Source: Natrialba aegyptia DSM 13077 (GTDB lineage Archaea; Halobacteriota; Halobacteria; Halobacteriales; Natrialbaceae). From it: 64,000 nt of DNA. The translations under genes and the position numbers were made by a program. Under the pieces are notes generated by a model. That model was not told the DNA's origin. It ran no database searches and saw only the letters and a list, made by a program, of their open reading frames with translations. The stretch covers positions 1-64,000 of the forward strand of contig NZ_AOIP01000033.1 of NCBI RefSeq assembly GCF_000337535.1, read 5' to 3'. Positions 27,394-35,804 of this stretch are shown piece by piece (position 1 is the stretch's first letter; each line of letters opens with the position of its first letter).

Positions 27394-27654
27394 TCACTCA
27401 CACGGTGTAATCGAAACCGACCCTCCCGCATCGACCGCGACGCGGTACTCGCAGTATTCGAACGTGAGCCGTCCGGTGGGACGTGAGTGTGTCGGTGTCA
27501 ATCCGAAGAGACCAGTGATCGCAGCGGGATCGATGGTCTCATACAGCGGCGGCAACTCGGTCGCATCACACTGTTCTCGTTCAGCGACCGCCTCGACGAT
27601 TTTCGTACAGAGTTCGTCTGTCTCTGGGGGATGAGTCTCAGGACGGGATGCCAT
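27394..27654 (-). CDS. HalOD1 output-domain protein, 86 aa
   Basis: The protein consists of one HalOD1 domain: KIVEAVAEREQCDATELPPL, YETIDPAAITGLF, then a beta-rich end (GRLTFEYCEYRVAVDAGGSV). HalOD1 occurs fused to haloarchaeal response regulators and histidine kinases or alone; its signalling output is unknown. I start at ATG 27654 because TTCTTATG lies about 28 nt upstream; an ATG at 27681 would add nine residues. A second HalOD1 protein is encoded at 56608. Confidence 0.75.
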   Translation of the reverse strand: MASRPETHPPETDELCTKIVEAVAEREQCDATELPPLYETIDPAAITGLFGLTPTHSRPTGRLTFEYCEYRVAVDAGGSVSITPCE

Positions 27655-27823
27655 AGCTGGATACCAGAACTCGACGGTCATAAGAATGATCCCAGCATTC
27701 TCGATAGCCTGTCCTGAAATGGTTATTACTGCGCTTTTCGAAGGAAAGGATCAAATAGGTCTGTTAGACAAGACCGTCGAAAGCAACGCGACGAAGAGAT
27801 AGTGCCGGTACAGACATCGCGTC

Positions 27824-28303
27824 TCACTTCTTGTCCGCAAGCTTCTGTCCAAAGTGATTGAACGGTTGGCGAAACTCCGCCTCGAGAACCTCCGATCGGC
27901 TGATATCGAGCCCGCACTCTTGTAGCGTCTTTGCAATCTGAGAGATATCACCTGTACTTGTCCCAACGGCCTCAACGTGGAGGTTTTGGTCCCCGGCAAG
28001 CAGTTTGCGAACAGTTACGACTCCATGCTGATCGAGCACCTCCTCGACGAACTCGGTCGTCGGCTGGGTTTCGGACGTGCACGTAAACAAAATGTGGAGC
28101 TCGAAGCCCGCCGTTTCGTAATCGATATCCGGAATATACCCCTCGAGAACCCCCTGTTCTTCGAGTCGATCGATTCGATTTCGAACGGTCCCCGCAGAGA
28201 CCCCGACTGCTTCAGCGATTTCAGCTGCCGTCGTCTCCCGTGCGTTCTGCTGGAGCAGATACAGAATGCCGCGGTCAGTCTCATCTAATACGTCCTGTGC
28301 CAT
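27824..28303 (-). CDS. Lrp/AsnC-family transcription regulator
   Basis: From ATG 28303 the 159-residue protein has the N-terminal AsnC winged helix (LDETDRGILYLLQQNARETT, then VSAGTVRNRIDRLEEQGVLE) and a C-terminal RAM-like effector domain (GFELHILFTCTSETQPTTEF and GDQNLHVEAVGTSTGDISQI). Such proteins assemble into dimers to octamers and respond to amino acids or other small ligands. The ligand here is unknown. A TATA-like TCATAAGT around 28336 gives a start just before the ATG. The longer frame to 28366 adds Arg-rich residues and is rejected. Confidence 0.87.
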   Translation of the reverse strand: MAQDVLDETDRGILYLLQQNARETTAAEIAEAVGVSAGTVRNRIDRLEEQGVLEGYIPDIDYETAGFELHILFTCTSETQPTTEFVEEVLDQHGVVTVRKLLAGDQNLHVEAVGTSTGDISQIAKTLQECGLDISRSEVLEAEFRQPFNHFGQKLADKK

Positions 28304-28568
28304 GGAGCGTCTACGGATGGAACGTCGAAGGAACTTATGATAACAGCGACTAGACGAACCGTTCACCAGTTGCGTTTGCAGGAGTGATAGAGCGGCGGAA
28401 TGGGGTTTCTAATCAAGTCACAGGGGAGCAGCAGTCGATTAGTTACGGCGCAATGGTCACGCCACTTGTATTGTCTGCTATGTAGAAATATACCGAAAGA
28501 GAGAATTGAATTTCCGGCCGTCTGAGGGGGTTCGGGGCCAGAAGTTGGCGAGTTACGAAATTTCGAGT

Positions 28569-28638
28569 GGGACCGCCGAGAATTGAACTCGGGTCCTACG
28601 GACCCCATCCGCAGAGGATACCACTACCCCACGGTCCC
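28569..28638 (-). tRNA. tRNA-Pro (anticodon GGG)
   Basis: The 70-nt gene folds as a full cloverleaf on the minus strand: acceptor GGGACCG/CGGTCCC, a D arm with GGTA, anticodon stem TGCGG/CCGTA with loop ATGGGGT (GGG at positions 34-36), short variable loop and T arm CCGAG-TTCAATT-CTCGG. CCA is not encoded and there is no intron. CTTAAAC at 28664-28670 is a TATA box about 27 nt upstream of the 5' end. Confidence 0.95.
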
Positions 28639-28840
28639 GCACGTGGTAGGACGAGTGTCTACCGTTTAAGAGTGTCGTTTTAACCCGATACCACAACTCG
28701 CCACGGTACACCGAGTGGAAAGAAGGCGCCGTGAAACCAGGACGGACAATACATCACAGCCGGCGATCGAGGCTGTCGATCGAAGAGCGACTGCCAGTGA
28801 CGACGATGTCCGCGCGACTACCGGGCCGTAACTCCATCAA

Positions 28841-29767
28841 TCAGACGAGTACTCGTTCTAGATCGACGACAACGCCCGATGTAGCCTCGGGGTCACCGAC
28901 GAGTTCACCGAGACAGACGGCGGCACCGTTCGGCGTGTAGCAGGCAACGAGCGGTCGATCGGTCGACGGATCGTCGGGGGAAACGTCGCTATCGAGGACG
29001 CCCGGCGCGTAGACCGGTGCACCGTTTGCGACCTCGCGTGCGGCGCTGTCTGCGATAGTGAGTCGTGGAATCCCCTCGAGAATTCGCTCTGCAGGGTCGA
29101 CGACGGCCCGAAGCGGTTCGGGGTCGGCGTCCTCGATCCAGAACGCGAGCGCGTCGAGGAACTCGGTGGCCGTGTACAGATCCGTGTCGTCGAACGGCGT
29201 CGTCGCAGTGCGACGCAGATGGCCCATGTGCCCGCCGGTGCCGAGTGCGAGTCCGAGGTCGTGACAGAGTTTGCGGACGTACGTCCCACTTTCACAGCGA
29301 ATCCGCAGGAGAAGTTGGCGACCGTCTCGTTCGAGCACATCGAGGTCGTAAATCTCGCGAACGCGAAGCCGGCGCGAGACGGCGCTCTTCCGGGGTGGCT
29401 TCTGGTAAATCGGCCCTTCGAACTCGTCGAGAATCGACTTCGCGTCAGTCGGTATCGTCCCGTGGCACTCGAGGACGGCGACGTATTCTTTCTCGCCCTC
29501 GAGGAAGACCTGCGCGAGGCGGGTCGCCTCCCCCAGCATCGTCGGGAGACAGCCCGTCACCTTGGGATCGAGCGTGCCGGCGTGAGCAGCCTGATCGATA
29601 GCTTCGCCGGTATCGCGTTCGGCAAGCGTCTCGGCGACAGCGTCGCGCAACCAGCCGCTGACCTGATGCGAGGACGGTCCCGGCGGCTTATCGAGATTGA
29701 TGACACCGAAGGTGAGCAGTTCGGCCGGCGAGCGATCGGCGGGTGGACCGCGAAGGCGTCGTGTCAT
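28841..29767 (-). CDS. cbf5: tRNA/rRNA pseudouridine synthase Cbf5 (TruB family)
   Basis: The 308-residue enzyme is the catalytic subunit of the archaeal H/ACA guide RNP and also makes Psi55 in tRNA. Asp67 in AHAGTLDPKVTG is the catalytic residue; the motif LRIRCESGTYVRKLCHDLG and the C-terminal PUA domain (about 225-308) that holds the guide RNA are present. The cmk gene ends 2 bp before its start, so the two are cotranscribed, in the conserved cluster adk, DUF106, cmk, cbf5. Between its stop and the tRNA-Pro gene there is a 200-bp gap without features. Confidence 0.93.
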   Translation of the reverse strand: MTRRLRGPPADRSPAELLTFGVINLDKPPGPSSHQVSGWLRDAVAETLAERDTGEAIDQAAHAGTLDPKVTGCLPTMLGEATRLAQVFLEGEKEYVAVLECHGTIPTDAKSILDEFEGPIYQKPPRKSAVSRRLRVREIYDLDVLERDGRQLLLRIRCESGTYVRKLCHDLGLALGTGGHMGHLRRTATTPFDDTDLYTATEFLDALAFWIEDADPEPLRAVVDPAERILEGIPRLTIADSAAREVANGAPVYAPGVLDSDVSPDDPSTDRPLVACYTPNGAAVCLGELVGDPEATSGVVVDLERVLV

Positions 29768-29769
29768 CC

Positions 29770-30345
29770 CTAGAACCCGTCGTCGAGATCGATCTGTGCC
29801 TGTCCCTCGTCAGCCGCTGCATCGTACTCCTCGACGGCAGTCACGAGCATATCGAGCACGGAATCCGGATCCCAACGCGCCGTATTGACCGAGAGGTCGT
29901 AGATCGTCAAATCCCGGATATCGATGCCGTAATACTCCTCGTACCGCTGTGCTTCGCTCGCCTCGCGCGCCTGGGTCTCCTCCGTCGCCCGCTCGGGCGC
30001 TTTTTCCTCGCGCTCTGCGATCCGCTGTCCTCGGACGCGGGGGGGCGCATCGAGCCAGAACCGAAAGTCCGCCTGCTCGGCCGCAAGCCACCCCGCGAGC
30101 CGAGATTCGAGCACGAGATCGTCCTCATCCACCGCGATCTCCCGAAGTCGCCGGTCGAGATCGCGATCGATCTGGTCGTTCTCCTCGGCGAGTTTGTTGA
30201 ACTCGAGGGGGGTGTACCCGCGTTCGTCCGCGAGCTGGCGAAAGATGTCGCCACCGCTGACGTGTTCCAGGTCGAACGCATCGGCGAGTAACGCTGCAGT
30301 TGTGCTCTTTCCGCTTCCTGGCGGACCAGAGACGGTGAGTAACAT
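29770..30345 (-). CDS. cmk: Cytidylate kinase (archaeal CMP kinase)
   Basis: The 191-residue kinase phosphorylates CMP and dCMP with ATP. Its P-loop is GPPGSGKST (7-15) and the nucleotide-binding [16 protein letters not shown] follows, as in the archaeal Cmk family; [20 protein letters not shown] forms the core strand and helix. The C-terminal tail is acidic. It lies between DUF106 (upstream, 79 bp) and cbf5 (downstream, 2 bp) on the minus strand. Confidence 0.92.
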   Translation of the reverse strand: MLLTVSGPPGSGKSTTAALLADAFDLEHVSGGDIFRQLADERGYTPLEFNKLAEENDQIDRDLDRRLREIAVDEDDLVLESRLAGWLAAEQADFRFWLDAPPRVRGQRIAEREEKAPERATEETQAREASEAQRYEEYYGIDIRDLTIYDLSVNTARWDPDSVLDMLVTAVEEYDAAADEGQAQIDLDDGF

Positions 30346-30424
30346 ATCCGATCTGCGGTGTGGTCGGTAAAATGGGTTTTGAATCGTGAGAACGATGGCG
30401 ACAGTCGGTGAGTGGACGGACCGT

Positions 30425-31378
30425 TCAGGTGCCCGATGGCGTCATGTCGATGTTCAGCGACTTGCGGAGAAGTTGCTGGAAGCCGACCGAGCACAGGAAG
30501 TACCAGACGATCCAGGCCTGCATCGGACCGGCGATAGAGTCGGTCCACTGGACTTCCCCGGCGATCGGCATGACGACGGTCGCCTCGGTTCCGGTCAGTC
30601 CGACGCCGTTGATCTTCCAGTGCATCCAGAGGAACAGCGGAATGGTCAACAGCATAATCCAGACCATCGGCCGGATCTGCTCTTTGAACATGCCCATATT
30701 CTCCGCCATCGCTTCCATCTGCTCCTCGCGAACGTCTTCGAGTTCATCTTCGAGCCGTTCGATTTCGGCCTCGCTTGCGCCGCGTTCTTCGGCTTCTTCC
30801 TTGCGTTCGCGAACGTCTTGCTGTTTGTCCTGCATCGCCTGCATTCGCTCTTGGTACTTGCTCATGATCTCGGGGTTCATGAGGTTCGCTTGCAACAGCG
30901 TCGAGTACAGGCCGGTTATCAGGGCAATAGAGAGGATAACGGCGTAGAACGGTAACGCGGCATCGAGTGGGCCGAGCGCATTGTTGAGTGTACTGCCGAC
31001 GATCTGTTTGATCGGGTTGAGCCAGTAGCCAAACATCAAAAGCAGCGAGGCGGCTCCGGCTATTTTGTCCCATTGAGACCACTTGGATGCCTCGGCATCG
31101 ATATCGACATCGGTACTGACTCCGCTACTGGAACCATCACCGTCGAGTGCCTCATCGTAGGCATCCCGATCGGCGATCTCGAAGCCGTCGTCGCCATCGA
31201 CCAGTATCCCTTTCTCGATCAGTCGTCCCCACTGTCCGCTCGTCAGCTCGTCGCTAACATCGCCCCACTGGACCTCGCCGCCGTTTTCATCGGCTTCCTC
31301 GCGGATAGACTCGAGTGCCTCATTCATCGAGGAATCCTCGTGGACGAGGGAATTGATCTTCTCGACTGTCCGTGTCAT
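30425..31378 (-). CDS. DUF106 membrane protein of the YidC/Oxa1/EMC3 superfamily
   Basis: The 317-residue protein has an acidic N-terminal part (1-105), then helices near 108-125, 142-162, 236-255 and 280-300, with a long charged coiled coil between helices two and three (about 170-230). This is the archaeal Ylp1/DUF106 layout, related to YidC, Get1 and EMC3 insertases. It should help insert membrane proteins, which fits its place in the cluster containing secY in other haloarchaea. The start ATG 31378 has a GTATAC-type element about 30 nt upstream. Confidence 0.87.
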   Translation of the reverse strand: MTRTVEKINSLVHEDSSMNEALESIREEADENGGEVQWGDVSDELTSGQWGRLIEKGILVDGDDGFEIADRDAYDEALDGDGSSSGVSTDVDIDAEASKWSQWDKIAGAASLLLMFGYWLNPIKQIVGSTLNNALGPLDAALPFYAVILSIALITGLYSTLLQANLMNPEIMSKYQERMQAMQDKQQDVRERKEEAEERGASEAEIERLEDELEDVREEQMEAMAENMGMFKEQIRPMVWIMLLTIPLFLWMHWKINGVGLTGTEATVVMPIAGEVQWTDSIAGPMQAWIVWYFLCSVGFQQLLRKSLNIDMTPSGT

Positions 31379-31589
31379 CTGGGTATACTAGGGCTAGGGC
31401 AGGTTCGGTATACAAGTGTTTATCTTCGGAAGCCAGCTACTCGTGCCGGTAGAAATCAACAGGAGATGTCTCTGTCCCGATATCCTTCTACTGGACCCTT
31501 ATTATAATTCCACAGATGGAGGATATAAACGGAATTGAAGTATTTGATCGGTCGATTGTATTATACTCGCGTTCACGAGTTGCGTCTCT

Positions 31590-33101
31590 ATGAGGGTTCG
31601 ACGAAGGGAGCGGTCGGTGGGGGGATCAAGCCGGGCACAATCGTCCGTGCTTGGAATCGTCCTCCTGATCGGGATGGTGGCAGCCGGTAGTATCGGTGTC
31701 TTGCTTGTCGCCGGCGAGGGAATCGGGCAGACGGAACAACAGTCCGAACAGGAACGAGTCGAGCAGGCGTTCGTCGAGTTGAGCCAACAGATTTCGACGG
31801 CGACGACGAACAACGACGTTACCCACGGCTCCAATCTGGAAGCCGGTGAACACGGTGCCATCGCCCACCACGACTCCGCAACGTACGAAATCTGGGCGGA
31901 AAACAATAGCGGGACGACCACCCCGATCGCGAACGGAACGATCGGAACCATCGAATACGACGCCGATGACGGAACGCGACTCGCCTATGAGGGCGGTGCT
32001 GTATTCCGTGAAACCGGCACGCAAACACGGGTACTGTCGGCTCCACCGATCAATTACGACCATCGGACGAATACGCTCTCGTTTCCGGTCGTCGAACTAA
32101 CCGAGAACAAGACGATCGACTCGGGCGATATCGCGATTGAACAGGCCAGTGCGCACGCTAATTCGATGAACTACATCAAGGACGACCACGTATTCATCGA
32201 AATCGAGAGCGAATACTGTCTGGGATGGGAACAGCACTTTACGAGCGAAGCAGGCGATACGTCGCTACAACAGGGCTGTTATGACGCTGCAAACGACGAT
32301 GGAACGCTGAAGGTTCGGCTCGGCTACGAAGACATCGATAACGCGTTCTCTAAAGGCGTCGCTCTCGGCGACGAATCCAACTACGACGCCCACCAATCCG
32401 GCGGCGAATTCGATGATATCGGGAGCGAGCAGTTCAAACCGTTAGATGGTATCATCTCCGAGATGAAAGCCGATTTCAGAGAGAACGAATCACACATTGA
32501 CACCGGCGACTGGTCCGAAATCACCGCTGGAACGTATTTCGCTGCGGAAGGATCGTTAGATGCTGCCGACGAACTCACCTTCTCGCTCGAAGACGGGAAT
32601 GCGGTACTCGTAGTCGACGATGATATCTCCGGCTACGATATCACAGTCGACGCGTGTGGCCCCGATGGATCGAACCAGGCAAAGATCTACGCGACCGGCG
32701 ATATAGACGTCGATACCAACGAGTTCACCCAGACGTGTGGCGATGACGAATCGAATCTCCAACTCTACGGCACCTCGGAGATGGGCGTCGATTTCGGTAA
32801 CGGCTACGTCGAAGGGCTGTTGTATGCTGCCAGCGACAAAACGCCCGGTGAGGACGGGTTCGACGGCTGGCAAGTGAACTCGAACAACGACGAGGAGTAC
32901 CAGATCCACCTGCAGGGGAGCCCGGAGTTCGACGGCTCGATTATCGCACACTCCATTTCCGAGCGAAGCAACTTCAAAAACGTCAACGAGCAGCCGATGA
33001 ATAGTTCTGAAATCGAGGTGATCCCGCCCGGATACGAGCCGGCACCACAGCTTACCTATCTCAATATTGCAGAATACGAAATCGACGTCGAAAACAACTG
33101 A
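31590..33101 (+). CDS. Secreted protein with archaeal type IV pilin-like N-terminus (DUF7289/DUF7305-like)
   Basis: The 503-residue protein starts with a basic head and the hydrophobic segment SSVLGIVLLIGMVAAGSIGV (18-37), the class III signal pattern of archaeal pilins and DUF7289 proteins. The long exterior part is acidic and Asn/Asp-rich, with two Cys pairs and the stretch NAVLVVDDDISGYDITVDAC and GYVEGLLYAASDK, which I associate with DUF7305-type beta-helix surface proteins. A TATA box GTATTATAC 28 nt before the ATG indicates a leaderless gene. It is inserted on the plus strand between DUF106 and adk, which are usually adjacent. Confidence 0.75.
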   Translation: MRVRRRERSVGGSSRAQSSVLGIVLLIGMVAAGSIGVLLVAGEGIGQTEQQSEQERVEQAFVELSQQISTATTNNDVTHGSNLEAGEHGAIAHHDSATYEIWAENNSGTTTPIANGTIGTIEYDADDGTRLAYEGGAVFRETGTQTRVLSAPPINYDHRTNTLSFPVVELTENKTIDSGDIAIEQASAHANSMNYIKDDHVFIEIESEYCLGWEQHFTSEAGDTSLQQGCYDAANDDGTLKVRLGYEDIDNAFSKGVALGDESNYDAHQSGGEFDDIGSEQFKPLDGIISEMKADFRENESHIDTGDWSEITAGTYFAAEGSLDAADELTFSLEDGNAVLVVDDDISGYDITVDACGPDGSNQAKIYATGDIDVDTNEFTQTCGDDESNLQLYGTSEMGVDFGNGYVEGLLYAASDKTPGEDGFDGWQVNSNNDEEYQIHLQGSPEFDGSIIAHSISERSNFKNVNEQPMNSSEIEVIPPGYEPAPQLTYLNIAEYEIDVENN

Positions 33102-33106
33102 CGACG

Positions 33107-33742
33107 TTAGGCTGCGTCCGAAATCGTCTCCTTGACGGACTCCCAAACTGCAGCCGGTGCCTGATTCCCATCGATCCGCTCGAGCGTTCCCTTCTCCTCG
33201 TAGTATTCAACGACCGGTTCCGTATTCTCTTCGTACACCCGGAGTCGCTCGCGAACGGTCTCTTCCGTGTCGTCCTCGCGCTGCTCGAGTCGCGCTTCGA
33301 CTTCCGGGTCCTCCGGCGGGTTGTACTCGACGTGGTATATATCGCCCGTTTCCGGGTCCAGACGGCGACCGGTGAGCCGGTGTACGAGTTCTTCCTCGTC
33401 GACATCGAGATAGAGAACGACATCGAGCTCGGTCATGTCCTCGAGCTCTTCGGCCTGGTCCAGATTGCGCGGGTAGCCGTCGAGAACGAAGCCGTCCGCC
33501 TGTGAGAGCGCCTCGTCGACGATTGCGTTGACGACTTTGTCGGGAACGAGTTCACCTTGGTCCATGTACTCGCCGGGGGTGTCGTACTCGGTGTCCATAT
33601 CGGAGAGATCCATCCCCTTGTTGGCCCGAAGTGCATCGCCGGTGGTGATGTGATCGACGTCGAACTCGTCGACGATATTTGCACTTTGTGTCCCTTTGCC
33701 CGCCCCGGGTGCCCCGAGAATCAAAATTCGTGGCTGTACCAT
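33107..33742 (-). CDS. adk: Adenylate kinase
   Basis: Starting at ATG 33742, the 211-residue enzyme interconverts ATP, AMP and ADP. P-loop GAPGAGKGT (10-18), AMP-binding [13 protein letters not shown], the [10 protein letters not shown] motif and a LID of the long type ([20 protein letters not shown]) are present, so this is the bacterial-like long form used by haloarchaea. The longer frame to 33826 adds an unlikely Arg/Cys-rich head. Its 3' end is only 5 bp from the convergent secreted-protein gene, and the gene at 33802 is divergent. Confidence 0.95.
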   Translation of the reverse strand: MVQPRILILGAPGAGKGTQSANIVDEFDVDHITTGDALRANKGMDLSDMDTEYDTPGEYMDQGELVPDKVVNAIVDEALSQADGFVLDGYPRNLDQAEELEDMTELDVVLYLDVDEEELVHRLTGRRLDPETGDIYHVEYNPPEDPEVEARLEQREDDTEETVRERLRVYEENTEPVVEYYEEKGTLERIDGNQAPAAVWESVKETISDAA

Positions 33743-33801
33743 ATCCCACCGTTCAGCGGCGGCGCATAAAGGCTTAAAGAAACGGGCACATCTATCCCGG
33801 T

Positions 33802-34284
33802 ATGACCCGGTTCGATGCGACCACACCGAAAGCGCGCCAGGAACTCTACGGCGATGCGATTACGGCACACCGAACTCGCGGCAGCGGGTTCGTGACGTTC
33901 GAAGCCGATCCAGACGTATTCGAGTCGACATCCGACGCCGAATCTGAGTTCCAATCCGACCGCGACACCGAATCGGAACGCGATCCTGACCCATCCCCTA
34001 CCAACGACCTCGATCCCGCTCTCGGCATCCCGTGGCTCCAGTTCAGCGACGGCACGATCAACGTCGACTGCACCGACGACGAACTCGACCGACTCAAGGG
34101 GCTTCTCGACGACTTTCCCGTCTTCAAGATCGACGATCTCACGCGATCCGAAGACGCGGCCGGCATCAACGTCCGGGTGAGCGCGAAGGCAGATCCAAAT
34201 CGGATCGCGCAGTTTATCGACGCCGTCTTTCAGACCGTGTATCACCTTCCGTCGGACGGCCGCGTCTGGGTGGTCGATCTCTAG
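33802..34284 (+). CDS. Conserved haloarchaeal hypothetical protein, 160 aa
   Basis: I do not recognise a named family. The protein has an N-terminal part ([20 protein letters not shown]), then an acidic Ser/Asp/Glu repeat tract (residues 40-70), and a C-terminal domain ([20 protein letters not shown] to [10 protein letters not shown]) of alternating helices and strands. The tract is encoded by six-base units, like others in this window. The gene is divergent from adk with a 59-bp spacer. Confidence 0.65.
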   Translation: MTRFDATTPKARQELYGDAITAHRTRGSGFVTFEADPDVFESTSDAESEFQSDRDTESERDPDPSPTNDLDPALGIPWLQFSDGTINVDCTDDELDRLKGLLDDFPVFKIDDLTRSEDAAGINVRVSAKADPNRIAQFIDAVFQTVYHLPSDGRVWVVDL

Positions 34285-34712
34285 ACTACTATCTCTACTA
34301 GCGACCACTCGAGAGCGATTGCAGTCCCACTCGCACTCGTCTCTCCTCTCACACCAACCGCGCGCGAGCGGAAATCGCCGCCATAGCAGTGCAAACCCCT
34401 CGGCTCGCTGTCTCTACCACGCCCGCCACACCGAACCTGTTCGGATGATGCACTCGCGTGCGCGTGAGCGTTCGTCTTTGCAACTGAACTCGCGGCGAAT
34501 TAGCGACAGAAAGAAAAGGACTGACTCCAACAAGAGTCCCGAGGACCATGTCAACGGGCTCGTTGGGTCTGTCACGGGCGGCCGGATCGACGCCAGCCAT
34601 CGACGGACACAGAGAGCCCGTTTACGACGGGAAAGAGCGCACCCCGGCCCGTTTCCAAATAGATAAGTGGTCCCGGAAACCACGGTCCGACATATAGACG
34701 GCTTCAACAGAG
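34285..34712. other. 428-bp intergenic region before the oxidase operon
   Basis: No open frame has convincing composition and I find no RNA gene. Near the end, AAATAGATAAG (34657-34667) is a plausible TATA box for coxB with a start near 34689, giving a leader of about 25 nt. A short inverted repeat (GTGGTCCCGGAAACCAC) lies at 34668-34684, between the TATA box and the expected start. Confidence 0.5.
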
Positions 34713-35804
34713 GTGAATACGATCTTCAACGCATACACGACCCCGATGCAGGCGCAGACCCGAGTCGATATCTTCGATGAGATCTTCCTCGTGTTCCTCG
34801 GTCTCGGGACACTCGTCGGCGTCGTCGTTATCTCCTACACCTTGTACAACGCGTACAAGTATCGTGATGACGGCGAGACGAAAGCCGATGAGGATCTGCC
34901 AACGCTTGGGGAACTCCCGACAGGCGGACAGGGCGGCAAGAAGTTATTCCTCTCGTTCGGACTGAGCGCGATCATCGTCATTTCGCTGGTCGTCTGGTCG
35001 TACGGCATGCTACTTGTCGTCGAAGACGGCCCGGACACCCCCGACGAGGACGCGCTCGAGATCGATGTCGAAGGATACGCGTTCGGTTGGGACTTTAACT
35101 ACGAGAACGGTATCGAGACTAACGGTCTTAATGAAGGACTCGTCATCCCTGCCGATACGCCCATCTGGATAGAGACAACATCACAGGACGTCTGGCACAC
35201 GTTCGGCATCTCAGACTTACGCGTCAAAGCCGACGCGATCCCCGGTGAAACCGACGAAACCTGGTTCCAGGCGGACGAAGGCGGGAACTACACGGTCGAG
35301 TGCTTCGAACTGTGTGGCTTCGGTCACTCCGGGATGAACTCCGACGTTACCGTGCTCTCGGAAGACGAGTTCGAACAGTGGGTCGACGACCAGCTCACGA
35401 TGACGATCACGGTCGAGGACGAAAACGAGTCGCGCGTGACCGACGGCTACGAACTTGAACTCGTCCACGAGGAGAACGACCAGTACGAGCAGGATCTGAC
35501 CTACACGTACTCGGCCGATGAGTTCGAGAACGGATCGATCACCATCGACGAGATCGAACAGGGCGGCCAGTACAACCTGACGATCACGCCGACTGACGAT
35601 CAGTACGAACCGATCGAAGAGAGCGTCGATTTCACCGGACCAGTCGACGAGACCTATACGTTCGAAACGGCGAGTTCCGGTGAGGAGGGTGAAGAGAGTA
35701 ATGACGACGGAACAAACGACGCTGATGGCGGAAACGGTGGCGAAGACGGTGCCGGAAACGAAACCGACCAACAGCAAGACGACACGGGGGGTGACGGCGA
35801 ATGA
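34713..35804 (+). CDS. coxB: Cytochrome c oxidase subunit II (CuA domain)
   Basis: The 363-residue subunit has two membrane helices (22-44 and 78-101) and an exterior cupredoxin domain. The binuclear CuA site is complete: His162, Cys197, Glu199, Cys201, His205 and Met208 in CFELCGFGHSGM. Electrons enter here from a donor such as halocyanin. Residues after about 225 form an added Ig-like domain and an acidic Gly/Asp tail beyond the usual length. GTG 34713 is the first start after an in-frame stop; ATG 34746 is an alternative. Its stop overlaps the coxA start by 4 bp. Confidence 0.93.
   Translation: MNTIFNAYTTPMQAQTRVDIFDEIFLVFLGLGTLVGVVVISYTLYNAYKYRDDGETKADEDLPTLGELPTGGQGGKKLFLSFGLSAIIVISLVVWSYGMLLVVEDGPDTPDEDALEIDVEGYAFGWDFNYENGIETNGLNEGLVIPADTPIWIETTSQDVWHTFGISDLRVKADAIPGETDETWFQADEGGNYTVECFELCGFGHSGMNSDVTVLSEDEFEQWVDDQLTMTITVEDENESRVTDGYELELVHEENDQYEQDLTYTYSADEFENGSITIDEIEQGGQYNLTITPTDDQYEPIEESVDFTGPVDETYTFETASSGEEGEESNDDGTNDADGGNGGEDGAGNETDQQQDDTGGDGE

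Noticed and set aside
34319-34707. Open frames on both strands before coxB
   Set aside because: Arg/Ser-rich composition on both strands, low third-position bias and no start signals.
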